Source of the DNA: Saccharomycopsis fibuligera x Saccharomycopsis cf. fibuligera
Taxonomy: Eukaryota; Ascomycota; Saccharomycetes; Ascoideales; Saccharomycopsidaceae
Direction of reading: 5' to 3'
DNA: 64,000 nt
Assembly: GCA_001936135.1 (NCBI GenBank)
Contig: CP012816.1
Span: forward strand, 1,429,501 to 1,493,500
Position 1 is the first letter of the stretch, and each line of letters begins with the position of its first letter. Below the pieces are notes generated by a model. The model was not told the DNA's origin. It ran no database searches and saw only the letters and a program-made list of their open reading frames with translations. The translations under genes were made by a program, and so were the position numbers. Positions 32,877 to 43,488 of the stretch are shown here, piece by piece.

Positions 32877-35027
32877 ATGATAAATAGAACATTACCTCAA
32901 CATGTACCCACTGTGAAATTCATGAACAAGAAAATTGTGCGTGCTTCGCTTTTTGCCCTCTTGACCATCACTTTTCTTTTCGTCATAAATTCCAACTATA
33001 ATGGCAATTCCATAACTGATATGGTGTACAATTCAAAGACAATCACTGTTGATGGCAACAAATTTCCCAGTAACTCGCACTATGCTTACTTGATCCGCAA
33101 ATACCCCATGTATGCCACGTACGAAAAGCAATACAAGTGTCATCTATATTTCACAGAGTTGTTTAAAAAACAACCGCATTGGCAAGTACAGATATTTAGC
33201 AGTGCTAAAGATCCTAATGATGTTGCGGCGATGAATGATGAGTTAAGACATTTAAGAGTTTATGGAAAATGCTTCATGGAAGGGGAGGCTAATCATGGTA
33301 GTAAGCCGGAGATTAGTAAAAGGGATAATGTGGAACAAGATCAAGATAAACGTAAAGAAGGGCACAAAGCATTTTACTTGCTTGACAATTTGCGATATTT
33401 GCGTAATGCTATCGCTGGCCAAATCAAAGGCCAACCTACACCTACCAGCAAAATCAATGAATTCACATGTACAGAATTACAAAGTAAAGTATTCCCTTAT
33501 CTAACGGGTAGAATACCGACTTATATTCGCTGGAACGGCGAAAGACATAACGAAATTCCTAATATTTTTGAAATTATGCAATCCAACAAATTCAAAGATC
33601 AACAATTTGACTTGCAAAGTCTTAATTTCGAGAATGACTTCAGGCATATTCCTAAAAAGTCTACATTTAATCTGTGCTTAGTGAGTCACTTGAAAACCCA
33701 GCTAAACGGTAAAGGCATAGTTATCACCACCAACGGAAAGTATGCTCCCCATGTGATAAGCTTAATAAAAGTGCTTCGACTTTTAGGCAATGAGCTTCCT
33801 ATTCAAATTATGTATTCCACGTTAAGCAAAAAGAGAATGACACAACTAGTTCAAGTGGCCCGCAAATCAGCCGAAGAGCTTAATTTGCCTACTGAAGGCG
33901 AAGAACCATTTGATCGGCTCACAGATGAACAAAAGTTAAAGCTGGCCAAGTTCCCCAAACAAGAGCTCTGGTTTGTTAATATGCGCGACACCCTTAGTGG
34001 TGATTATGAGAAAGCAATGTCTGGCTTCGGCAATAAACTAAGTGCACTATTATTTGCGACTTTTGAAGATGTTATTTTAATGGATGCTGATACTGTACCC
34101 TTGGTACCCGTTGAATCTTTTTTTCAACAAACTCAATACCAACAGTCCCAAACATTGTTTTTCCAGGACCGTACTGACTTGCGATACAACAAAGATCAAT
34201 ACGTAGAATTTTTCAAGCTGCTTTTGCCAAATCAGCTAGACCAAAAATTGTTCGATATTCCCGCTTCAACGCAACATACTCTAGGAAATCGTTTTTTGGG
34301 CCAAAAATACTACTACTTTATGGAGGCCGGACTTGTGGCAATTAACAAGAAACAGCATTATGTCGGGATGCTCACCACGTTTCAGCTCGGATTGTGGCGT
34401 TCTGCAACCAGTGACATGCTTTGGGGAGATAAAGAGCTATATTGGCTTGGCCTTTCTATTTCAGGTGACGAAAATTACCAATTCAACAGCAAGGGAGCTG
34501 TTTCTGTTGGGCAAATTTCTAGCGATAAGGAACGAGTGGTTCCGCAAAGTAGTGACGGCGACGGTAATAGTATCAAAAGTACTGAACTTTGCTCAACTCA
34601 TCCAGGGCAAGTCTCAGATAATGATAACCATACTTTACTTTGGATTAATTCAGGATTCCAGACATGCAAAGATTTGCGAACGATGAGCTGGGACAATTCT
34701 CAACGGCGATACAAGAGTTGGAGACGAATCCAATTGAGAGAATATTATAAAGCACCATTAAGAATAGAGGCAGCATTGGAGCCACCAATGACTACGAAAG
34801 AGTACAATGTAGATAATGAAAATGAACCGCATAGAGGCTGGAAGCAAACTCAGTTTTGCACTAGCTATATGTGGTGTGCCTATGATGTGGTGAATGCTGG
34901 TATGGATGGTAACGGGACAAGTGATGATGCTGTTGATGGAATATTGAAAGGATTTTTGGTCAAATATAGCGAGGAAGAGGTCCGGTGGTTCGATTTTCTT
35001 GGAGCTACTTGGATTAGAAAAGTTTAA
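32877..35027 (+). CDS. MNN1-family alpha-1,3-mannosyltransferase (type II Golgi membrane protein)
   Basis: Golgi glycosyltransferase of the family that adds terminal alpha-1,3-mannose to N- and O-linked glycans. Product of 716 residues from the ATG at 32877 (a second ATG is 15 codons on). A short cytosolic tail is followed by one membrane anchor at about residues 19-38 (ASLFALLTITFLFVINS), a stem, and the luminal catalytic domain. Visible family features are GKGIVITTNGKYAPHVISLIKVLRLLG and LSALLFATFEDVILMDADTVPL, with the metal-binding DxD as Asp403-Ala-Asp405, and the C-terminal QTQFCTSYMWCAYDVV. The family has several paralogues in Candida species (MNN1, MNN12-MNN15 and others), so I give no symbol. 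The frame is open upstream of the ATG but lacks another ATG. Confidence 0.9.
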   Translation: MINRTLPQHVPTVKFMNKKIVRASLFALLTITFLFVINSNYNGNSITDMVYNSKTITVDGNKFPSNSHYAYLIRKYPMYATYEKQYKCHLYFTELFKKQPHWQVQIFSSAKDPNDVAAMNDELRHLRVYGKCFMEGEANHGSKPEISKRDNVEQDQDKRKEGHKAFYLLDNLRYLRNAIAGQIKGQPTPTSKINEFTCTELQSKVFPYLTGRIPTYIRWNGERHNEIPNIFEIMQSNKFKDQQFDLQSLNFENDFRHIPKKSTFNLCLVSHLKTQLNGKGIVITTNGKYAPHVISLIKVLRLLGNELPIQIMYSTLSKKRMTQLVQVARKSAEELNLPTEGEEPFDRLTDEQKLKLAKFPKQELWFVNMRDTLSGDYEKAMSGFGNKLSALLFATFEDVILMDADTVPLVPVESFFQQTQYQQSQTLFFQDRTDLRYNKDQYVEFFKLLLPNQLDQKLFDIPASTQHTLGNRFLGQKYYYFMEAGLVAINKKQHYVGMLTTFQLGLWRSATSDMLWGDKELYWLGLSISGDENYQFNSKGAVSVGQISSDKERVVPQSSDGDGNSIKSTELCSTHPGQVSDNDNHTLLWINSGFQTCKDLRTMSWDNSQRRYKSWRRIQLREYYKAPLRIEAALEPPMTTKEYNVDNENEPHRGWKQTQFCTSYMWCAYDVVNAGMDGNGTSDDAVDGILKGFLVKYSEEEVRWFDFLGATWIRKV

Positions 35028-35705
35028 GACAGTGACAAATATAGTGATATGGATTTTATAATTATAGTATCTAATAGACTTGTTGATGATTAGATTCTGA
35101 TAAGATTTATGATAATGTTCTGTAGTTAGACCTGGTCATTTTGAATTGCAAAATGAACAGTGTCAGCTGTCATTCTGCATCTTATCTCAACTTGCAACAT
35201 TTCCGGTCACGACTTATGACAATAACTTGACTGCGTGTATGATGGAAAGCTGTAAATTTTAGCTTTGCATGTCATGTTGACTGCTCGTACACTGCTTTAG
35301 TTTGTATAGCAATAAAAGGTTGTCCCCTAAAAAAGAGCTCTCAACCAAGACATGTATATTGCGTCATGATGCATATGTTGTCGTTTGGTGCTTCTTGGAG
35401 CTGTGTAATATTACATTAAATCGCATAAAGATACGTGGAATACTACTGCACAGAAAACTTGTCGAAGTTTCTGCAAATTACAATCTGTCGTCGAAGCGAA
35501 ATGAATGTTAAACATGAGTTCATAGAAAAGTGAGCCCTACAATTTTTTTCACGGTTTGGCACTTTTTAAAATTGAAATAAGAATAAGAAAGTGTATAAAA
35601 AAGAATCCTATTTGAATACTGTAGTCAAAAGAAATCTCAAGGTGTACACAGTGAAGATAAACGTGCCTACCTTTGCAAAAACTAGCCGCGGTCCTGGTGA
35701 TATCA

Positions 35706-35727
35706 CATGACCATGCACATGACCTCA
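35706..35727 (+). promoter_or_regulatory. Two direct copies of CACATGAC upstream of EIS1
   Basis: Two identical 8-mers lie about 14 bases apart (centre to centre) inside a GC-richer island, 0.54 kb before EIS1. They resemble degenerate E-boxes. Function unknown. Confidence 0.35.
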
Positions 35728-35941
35728 TAGTAATTAAGAAAACGACAAGATGAAGCAAACAAGCAGGCTGCACGCTTGCTTATTTTGCTACTTCTGCCAC
35801 TTCCGCGGCTATTGCATTAATCGCTGATTGATGCCCGCACGCATTTCATTCTGCACTATTAATACTCGCAAGCCAGCCCTTTAATATTCATATATCATTT
35901 CTACTTTGCTTTTGTTGTTTTTTGGACCTTAATTGTGTTTT

Positions 35942-35971
35942 GATTTTAATTTTGATTTTGATTTTGATTTT
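35942..35971 (+). repeat. Hexanucleotide microsatellite (GATTTT)n
   Basis: Four to five consecutive GATTTT-type units with one variant, upstream of EIS1. Confidence 0.8.
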
Positions 35972-36239
35972 AAATTCAATTGCACCCTTCATTGAATACT
36001 AGCGCTTTTTGTTTTCCCCTTCATTATCATCACTCACTTATCACACACACTCCGTATCTTTCTTTACTGCATTATATTATTCCGCAATTTCATTTTGTCC
36101 TGCAGTGGAAACAAGTAAAACTCAATTTCACAAGAAACAAAAACAAAAAACAAAAAACAAAAACAAACTCGAGTAATAAACCACTTTTTTTTTAGAACTT
36201 ATTTCATAGTCAATCCACCTTCATATAACCTACATCCTT

Positions 36240-36258
36240 AACAAACAAACAAACAAAC
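36240..36258 (+). repeat. AAAC microsatellite in the EIS1 5' leader
   Basis: Repeated ACAA/AAAC units end 8 bases before the ATG, giving an unstructured C/A-only leader. Confidence 0.8.
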
Positions 36259-36266
36259 CACTGGCA

Positions 36267-39200
36267 ATGTCTACAGCCAGCCCTTCCAAGCCAAAAGTCT
36301 ACAAGAAGCAAGGGGCCAAATTGTCCGAGGCCGCCCAGTATCATGCAAAATTAAAATCCGGAGTCTACTCCAACCCTGGCAAAGCTTCAATTGGTCTAGG
36401 TGACTCCAAGACATCTGGTGCCGCTGCTGCCTTGTTGGCTGCTAAATCAGACTTGTCAATTCATCCATACCTGAGGGAACTTTCTTCTGATGCTGCTAGC
36501 GCCGCCTTAGCTGCCAAATACGATCCTTCAAAATTTAACTCATTGTCAAAATCTGAAGCATTGCCTAGCCACTTATCCGCCAGTGCCGCCTCGGCTGCCA
36601 GAACTCAAGCTAAAAAGGATGTCAATAACAGCAGTGCTGCTAGCGAAAAGTCACATTCAATTGATTCCAGCTTATCCGCTAGCGCTGCCAAATCCATCTT
36701 GTCTACAGGCTCCCATGAGCATGCTAGACGCCATGTTCCAGAAAACTACAAGCATATAAGTCAGGGCGGATTGGTTAGTACTCCAAGTATCGATTACAAT
36801 AAGTTGAACCAAAAGGCTCAAAGAACAGCCACTGGATTGATTTCGAGTCGTGTTCAGCCGGAGAAAAATTACCGTCATGGTTTGCCTGGAACCGCTGGTA
36901 ATGCTGCCCTTGCATCATCCTCTTCTTCGGGTGCTGCTGCTGCTACTAAAGGCTCATTAACATCGACCAACACCGTCACTTCTTCGTCCTCAAGCACTGT
37001 TGCATCTTCAATAAACTATAGTGCCTTGACCTCAAAAGCATCCAGAAATGCTACTAGTTTGCTTGATAGTGTCGAAAATCCAAAGCGTGACCATACACAT
37101 GGTATCTTTTCTCCGAAGCAAGAATATGATGCTTCACATGCTGCTTCTGGTGCTTTAGCCTCCAAAGCATCTGTTGCTGAGAAGTACAACAAGCCAGTAG
37201 TTTCCACCAGTGGCAATTATTCCAAGATCGATAAACATGTCTTGGCAGTTGCTAGAGCAAATGCTGCCAAATCTCTTCAAGGATTGGAAAAAAATCATCA
37301 AGATCGTTATCTTTACGCCAATAAGGATTTTAATGAAGCTGCCATCAAGATTGCTCAAAATAGAAGAGAACAAAGAAGTTTCCAGTCTCATGATGGGCAA
37401 TACGATTTGGGCGGTGGGTTATATATGCCGGTCGCTGATGTGGAGAAAATTGCTCGTAAGTTTGTTGACCCAGTGCTTGATGATATTGAAGCAAAGGCTG
37501 CAGAACAACGCAAGCTTGATGAAGAATACGAGGCTGAACAAGCAAGATTAAGAGAAGAGAAACTACAACACGAAAATGAGCTTAGAGCTAAAAGGCTTGA
37601 AGAAAGAGAAGAAAGACTAGCAGAAAAAAATGAACATAAAGGTGAGCTCAAGACTGAAAAGGAAGAGCATGCACAAAAGAAGAAAGAATTAGAAGAGTTG
37701 AAAGAAGCAGAATTATCAAAACAAAGAGAAATTTTAGTCGAGTTAGAGAAAAAACATCAGTTGACAGTACAACAATTAGAAAAAGAGAAAAACTTAGAAA
37801 ATGATAAACAATATCAAGAGTTGTCTGAATTCAAAGTTGCTAAAGAATCTGAATTGGCTAAATTGAATCACGAATATTTTGAGAGATTACAACCAGTGAT
37901 TGATAAATTGGATGCAGAAAATCGTGCTTATGAAGATTTGGTGGCTGAACAAACTGCTCTTGAGTCTATTGCTAAGATTGACAATGATAAATTAGGTACT
38001 GCTGAAACTTTGCTCCAAAGATCCAAAGCACAGCTTGAGAAATCCGAAAACGAACTTAAAGCAGCTGAATTAGGTCTTACTAAGGCTCAAACTGATGCCG
38101 AAAAACTCACCGCACAATCTGAAGTCAACAGGCTTAAAGCTGAAGTGGAACGTAAAATTACTGAGGAGAAGGAAAGTCAAGCAGCACAAAAGCAAGCATA
38201 TTTTGAATCTGAAAGATCCAAGCAAGAATTGCTCAAATCTCAAAAAGAGCTTGAATTGAAGGCTGCTGCTATTAAGGCCCTAGAAGATGAGAAAAAATAC
38301 GCTAAAATACACCCAGGAGCCAATGATAACAAGATTAAAGCACTTGAAGCAGAAATTAAAGAATTGGAAATCAGAGAAGAACAATACAAGGATAAGGAGG
38401 AAAGAAAGAAGTTTGATGAAGCTATTGCAAAACATGAAAAGACCATTAGAGGTTTAGAAGAGCAAAAACGAGAATTGACAGACCGTCAAGATGCTATTAT
38501 TGCTCAATTGAAAGAATCTGATGAAGGTTGGAGAGACTTACATGAGCAGTTTGAAGAGCTCAATATAAAGCCATCAACTTCTGAAGAAGTTGGAGCACCA
38601 CAACAAGAAGCTGTTATCGCTCCTAAGGCTAAAGGTACGGTTGGTGATAAGGAAGCTGCTGAGCTGAGTGCAAGTGTTGTTGGCATACCACCGGCTACCA
38701 CCGCCGCCACTACTGCTCCTCCTATCAAAGGACAAGAGCCTACTAGTAATACTGCAATTGTCGTTCCAAATTCAAGAATTAATGCCTCCCCTCAAAAGAA
38801 AAACGAGAATTTTTTGAACAAAGTAGTCACTAACTTTTCTAAAAGCAGTTCTAGGCAGCCAAAGGAGCAAGATGATCCAGTCGCTAGTCCCGTTGGGGGA
38901 AGCATTGCTTCTCCAAACAGTGCAGGTAATTCTTCCCCAACTAAAAGAAAACGTGGTTTTAGTATCAGCAAATTGCTCAGCAAAAAAGATTCTTCCTTTT
39001 CTCCTTCTGGTACTCCAGCTAGTGCCGTCCCAGCTAGCGCTACTTCTGCCTCTGCTGCAATTAGCGCCCCTTCTGCTATTGAGGAGAAAAGCTCAACTGG
39101 TTCTACTTCTACTCCAACCCCAGCAACTAAAAGCACCAAGGATACAAGTAACGCTACCACTACGACTCACCCAGGTCAAAGCAACAGCAAGGAGAATAAT

Positions 39201-39326
39201 GATTTGAAGCATTCATTCACCAATTTTACTCAGGGATCGGAGGTGGAAGAATCAAAAGAAATGGATGAATTGTTTGGCAGACCTAAAGATGGTAAGGAAA
39301 AGGCTGTTTTCACTGAGCAGATTTGA
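36267..39326 (+). CDS. EIS1: Eisosome protein Eis1
   Basis: Eis1 is a peripheral component of eisosomes, the membrane furrows under the plasma membrane organised by Pil1/Lsp1. The 1,019-residue product starts with conserved KPKVYKKQGAKLSEAA and ALYHAKL-like AAQYHAKLKSGVYS, then Ala/Ser-rich repeats of the type (A)AS-AA(L)A(A)K over about residues 1-400 (LSASAASAA, ASHAASGALASKAS). A long Lys/Glu-rich coiled coil spans about residues 400-770, and the C-terminal part is Ser/Thr/Pro/Ala-rich with basic patches, ending DELFGRPKDGKEK, a conserved-looking tail. No membrane segment or signal peptide is visible. Identification rests on the N-terminal motif, coiled coil and overall plan. Confidence 0.88.
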   Translation: MSTASPSKPKVYKKQGAKLSEAAQYHAKLKSGVYSNPGKASIGLGDSKTSGAAAALLAAKSDLSIHPYLRELSSDAASAALAAKYDPSKFNSLSKSEALPSHLSASAASAARTQAKKDVNNSSAASEKSHSIDSSLSASAAKSILSTGSHEHARRHVPENYKHISQGGLVSTPSIDYNKLNQKAQRTATGLISSRVQPEKNYRHGLPGTAGNAALASSSSSGAAAATKGSLTSTNTVTSSSSSTVASSINYSALTSKASRNATSLLDSVENPKRDHTHGIFSPKQEYDASHAASGALASKASVAEKYNKPVVSTSGNYSKIDKHVLAVARANAAKSLQGLEKNHQDRYLYANKDFNEAAIKIAQNRREQRSFQSHDGQYDLGGGLYMPVADVEKIARKFVDPVLDDIEAKAAEQRKLDEEYEAEQARLREEKLQHENELRAKRLEEREERLAEKNEHKGELKTEKEEHAQKKKELEELKEAELSKQREILVELEKKHQLTVQQLEKEKNLENDKQYQELSEFKVAKESELAKLNHEYFERLQPVIDKLDAENRAYEDLVAEQTALESIAKIDNDKLGTAETLLQRSKAQLEKSENELKAAELGLTKAQTDAEKLTAQSEVNRLKAEVERKITEEKESQAAQKQAYFESERSKQELLKSQKELELKAAAIKALEDEKKYAKIHPGANDNKIKALEAEIKELEIREEQYKDKEERKKFDEAIAKHEKTIRGLEEQKRELTDRQDAIIAQLKESDEGWRDLHEQFEELNIKPSTSEEVGAPQQEAVIAPKAKGTVGDKEAAELSASVVGIPPATTAATTAPPIKGQEPTSNTAIVVPNSRINASPQKKNENFLNKVVTNFSKSSSRQPKEQDDPVASPVGGSIASPNSAGNSSPTKRKRGFSISKLLSKKDSSFSPSGTPASAVPASATSASAAISAPSAIEEKSSTGSTSTPTPATKSTKDTSNATTTTHPGQSNSKENNDLKHSFTNFTQGSEVEESKEMDELFGRPKDGKEKAVFTEQI

Positions 39327-39436
39327 ATTTAAATCACATCTGTTTTTTTTTTTCTGCTTTCTGATTTTTATGTGTTAGTATGTTGAGCAACTCCCATGAT
39401 TTTGTGTTTCAACAAAGTGTACTTTTGAGAAAAGTT

Positions 39437-39487
39437 ATTATTATTATTATTATTATTATCTGTTTTTTTTTTTTTTTTTTTTTTTTT
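39437..39487 (+). repeat. ATT microsatellite followed by a T25 tract
   Basis: About eight TTA/ATT units, then about 25 T at 39463-39487, 0.1 kb after the EIS1 stop. Confidence 0.85.
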
Positions 39488-39735
39488 CAAAATTTTATGA
39501 TACTTGGCTTTTTCTGTTTTTCCTTCTTTTGGTTCTTTGGTCTTTTTTTAGATTGGCCTTCATAAATTTTGTTATTATTGTGCTTTTACGCATTTTCTTT
39601 TTCTTTTATTTTCTTTTTTTATTGGTTTGAAGGTGATTTTTTTATGCTAAATTGCTCAAAGATTTTGGCTAGCCTTACTAGTGCTGTTCTATGGGTTTTA
39701 AATGATTATACTCTACTCAACCTGCAGTGTATTCT

Positions 39736-39770
39736 AATTTTTATTTTTATTTTTATTTTTATTTTTATTT
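39736..39770 (+). repeat. TTTTTA hexanucleotide repeat
   Basis: Five or six TTTTTA/TTTTAT units in the EIS1 downstream region. Confidence 0.8.
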
Positions 39771-41128
39771 TTTTTTTTTCTCTTAGTTTAAATTTTTAAG
39801 TATTAATATTTATTATTTATCTTAAACAGCTTGAGGTTTACTATTCATTAATTTGACGTTTGATGTTTACCGATACACTAGTCGACTTGTATCCAGCTTT
39901 GTCATCTTTAATGTAATGAATATTTCCCAAGAGAAGAAAACGGTTAAACCAGAAAGAAATTCACCGCAACATAGCAATACGGTCGAACACCAATAGAATG
40001 AGAAAGCTGAGACCAAAGAATATTGAAGCTCCAGTTTACAATCAGTCCAGGGAGATCCCAGCAAAGCTTTGCCAGGAAAATGGTGGGGCTGACTACACAA
40101 TATTATGACGATTGATAACTGCATCTCAAAATTTAAATAAACGCTAGCTCAATTGGTTTTGCTGAAAACTAAGACATAGCTATAACTATAACTACAGCTG
40201 CAGCTCTAGAGGTGCGCACAATATTAGGAAATTTTTCACATGTAAGATTTTCACCACGGCGCACTTCTTAAAAACGCATATGATTTTGCAACTTTCTTAG
40301 CGTTAGCTTGATTGCCCCAGCACTAGTGCTGGTAACACTGGTGTTTGATGGATAGCTACTTTTGGATTAATAATAATCACGAATCACGCTTTAAAGATTT
40401 CTGTATTAAATGTCAAAACCAACACAAGTTATTCGGTAACTACTTTTTGCATGTTTTATTGTTCTTATTGTGACAGTGTATAATTGAGTGTTTGATCAGC
40501 AAATCGGTGTTTTCATACTGATGAAACAATTGCTTGTGTTCAATATTGTTACACTATTCTATTGATAGAGTAGCGTAAAAAATTTTACAGTGCAGAAGAA
40601 GCAGTAATTTGCACATGACCTTTCTACTTGCATATGATTTTTCGATATATTAGCGAACGCTTCCAAATAATATAAATATTCGTATTAACAAAATGAGTCT
40701 TATAGTCATTTTTATTTTCAAAATGACGGTTCAATACTACCATTCTGTTCATTTAGCAGAAAGTACATAGGAAAAGAAATCAGCTTCAATCTATTTGATT
40801 TAGAGGCACGCCCAAGCTAACATTTGAATCTTATATCCAGATATCATATAAATTACAAAGAAACTGACATCGTACCATGATTGAAAAGAGCAGTCTAGGT
40901 ATGCCTATATCCATTGCGGAACTCCGGCTATTTCGATTGATGATGCAAAGTGCCGTGGGACAGCAAAAGTTATTAGCATTGCTAAAGCATTGACATTGCT
41001 ATAGCATCAACATGAATACCATTAATGCCAAGTCAAAATGCCGATGTTCTGTACTATATATTAAAATGTAAATAAAATTATCAAGTCAGTGTAGAAAACG
41101 GATCCACCGCTTGGCTCCCCCTCCCCCG

Positions 41129-41142
41129 CCGCCACATGGCGG
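41129..41142. promoter_or_regulatory. CGG dyad: CCGCC-ACAT-GGCGG
   Basis: Two inverted CGG-type half-sites around a 4-base spacer, next to a C-rich stretch (41123-41127 and neighbours). Zn-cluster dimers often bind CGG/CCG half-sites; occupancy is inference. Confidence 0.3.
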
Positions 41143-43052
41143 ACGGAGCTCGGATATTGCGAAGAGGGTATCAAATATGGTAATTTTCTTCGCTCGCTTC
41201 TTTGCATTTGTCAAATTTTAGTTCGCACTTGCATCCGGAAGAAAGAAAACGGCAAGGGCCCAACATTGTTTCTGACTTCCTGACGGGATAAGGTAGTCAG
41301 TACAGACATGACTATCAAAAAAGCCGCACGGCAGCAAGTAGATTAAGTAGGTTTCTCTTTTCTTTTGGCCCTATAAGGGTTTTTGTACATTTGCCAACGC
41401 CCCATCTATTCCGGTGTCCAAGTATACAATTTTTTGTCCTATACGAGTGGTTAGCAAACCATGCCAATCTAAGTTAAGCTCCAAATAAGGACGCTCCACG
41501 CAAACATTTTCTTAACAGACCCTAGATCATTTATAATGGGGTAGCACTCAGCAGGTTTCTACAAGTTAAGCAATATTGATTTGTACTACATTGATCCTTT
41601 GCGTTTTGAAAGGCCGTAGTACAAACTTTCTAACGTACTTTCTACCCACCAATCAAAATCATGTGTTGAGGTAGACAGTGTAAAAGGAGGAAACACCAGT
41701 TCAACATTCTGGAAAAACTTAATTCAGATAATAACAAAAAAACGTCTCCTTTATTTTCCCCTTTTTGTATTTTTAATATGCTATACTTTAGGTTGGGATT
41801 GACTGCCACAAATGTGGATCATGTCGATTTGGGAAACAATTTGGAGCGCACGAAAACAAAGACAATAAAGTTGAGTATTCTTTCTATATGAATGTTGATT
41901 GGAGACAAGTCTCCTCTATTGGCACCTATTCCTCACTTGTTTTATTATGGACCACTTTGCCATGGTGATACCTCAATTGGCGGCGTTAGCAATTGGTTGA
42001 CGGCAGTGCTTGACTCAAAGATCCTGACTCAAGATCAAGGTCAAAGTTGGTAGAACCCAAGTAAATAATTAAGCTTTTATTTGCGCGTTAAATCTCTCAG
42101 TAACTGCCTGTCTGCATGTCAGTGCGTCGTCATTAATCAAGGAGTCTTGAGGATCATTGAATAATTCTTCTTTTTTGATATTCAGTCAAGTACAGCCGCT
42201 TACCACAAACGGTATCCACCACGCCCATGAAAATACGTTTGCCGCGACACCTGGCGGCGCATGGTAGCGCCAGATGGTGGCAGATGGCGACAGGTAGCGC
42301 GAGCGCGGGGCAGGGAGCAACACTCCAGTACAGCCTTTACAACAACAGCCATCACCACAAGGTTATGTGGAGAAGAGCCTGGTCACCAAATACAGTATTT
42401 CGTGGCGCGGGGGTGTGTACGGCCGTTTCCGGTGTACAAAGCGAACGTTAATGCTGATGTTAACAGGCTGGATTTGGCTGGTGGGGAGAAAACTGTTTCT
42501 AGCAACGCTAAACTTCAAGCTTGCCACCACCGCTGTCTGTACATGACGAACATACAAGCGTTGGCGAGCGGCCACTCGAAGCCCGCTTACACGGCTGTCA
42601 CGGCTGTCACTGCAGAGACTAAAACTGTGCTAACAAATTGTGCAGACCGTGGCTCAAAAAAAATTTCAGCTACGTTTAAAATTGAGGTCGTTTCGGCTTG
42701 TGTTAGAACGCTTATAAGCTTTCAAGTCTGGGGCGCAGAGATGGTTGCAGCAAGACGCATTACGGCTTCGAGAAACAGTAGCGAGCGGAGAATGGTGGCA
42801 TGGAAGCTGCAGCTGCTGGCAGGCCAAAACTAAAACTTCATCATCGCGCTGAAACTAAAAAGCACCAAAAAAAATACCATCTACCTAGCCTGATCTATAG
42901 CACGGTCAAAATAACCTGCACCTTGCAGCAACCTTAATGTTTGCCACTAACTTCAAATTTACGGGGCCTTAAAAAAAACCATACATAGGCCATATGCCAT
43001 GTCATGCCATGCAGGAATTAAACTACAGCTGGCAATTGCAATTATACAATAG

Positions 43053-43084
43053 CGGATCACGGACCACGGACCACGGACCACGGA
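43053..43084 (+). repeat. 7-bp tandem repeat CGGACCA, four units plus a partial
   Basis: Units start at 43053 (variant CGGATCA), 43060, 43067 and 43074, with CGGA at 43081. A CGG triplet therefore recurs every 7 bp, about 0.4 kb upstream of the Zn-cluster regulator start. Confidence 0.85.
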
Positions 43085-43488
43085 AAAGAACGACGGAAGC
43101 CGCGCCTGACCCACCGACGGCCACAGACACAGCAGAACACCTATCGCCGTCGTGGTCGTTGTTGTTGCCATCGTAAGTGGATAGCCAATCACTCGTTTCA
43201 ATTGGCTGCTGTATTGTGCTTGTCAGTGGTTCCTCAGAGCTTATATTTCCCGAGCGATCATCCGTAGAGCAGTACCAGCAGCAGTGGTATAAATATCTTT
43301 TGTTTAGCCTCTCTGAACTCTTCTGCCAGTTTGCCAGGCCACGATGACCGGTTGGTTTGATCTCGTTTGCTAGTCTTTGACCTTCCCTCTCTACAAGCTA
43401 CTCCACTGACCCTATTATAATATATCCACGCGTTGTCTTTGACATTATAATTATCTAGCGCTACTGTTACTTGTATATACGCCTCATC

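Larger units (their letters stand above)
35028..36266. other. Intergenic region upstream of EIS1
   Basis: 1.24 kb. Contains two CACATGAC copies (listed separately), a hexanucleotide TTTTGA run at about 35942-35971, and a pyrimidine-rich then A-rich leader directly before EIS1. No gene recognised. Confidence 0.5.
39327..43488. other. 4.2-kb ORF-poor region upstream of the Zn-cluster regulator
   Basis: Largest gene-free stretch in the window, between two genes on the same strand. It starts with T/AT-rich 3' sequence of EIS1 (ATT microsatellite and a 25-nt T tract near 39437-39487; TTTTTA repeats near 39736-39770). It becomes GC-richer from about 42.2 to 43.2 kb, where an ATG frame of 190 codons (42261-42833) has no recognisable domain. 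A CCGCC-ACAT-GGCGG dyad is at 41129-41142 and CGG repeats at 43053-43084. No RNA gene or element recognised. Confidence 0.55.

Noticed and set aside
38792-39207. Overlapping frames on both strands within the EIS1 C-terminus
   Set aside because: Shadows produced by Ser/Ala/Pro-rich codons of EIS1.
39327-43488. Centromere
   Set aside because: Size and lack of genes would fit some Candida centromeres, but I saw no long inverted repeats and cannot assess chromatin; left as an open test only.
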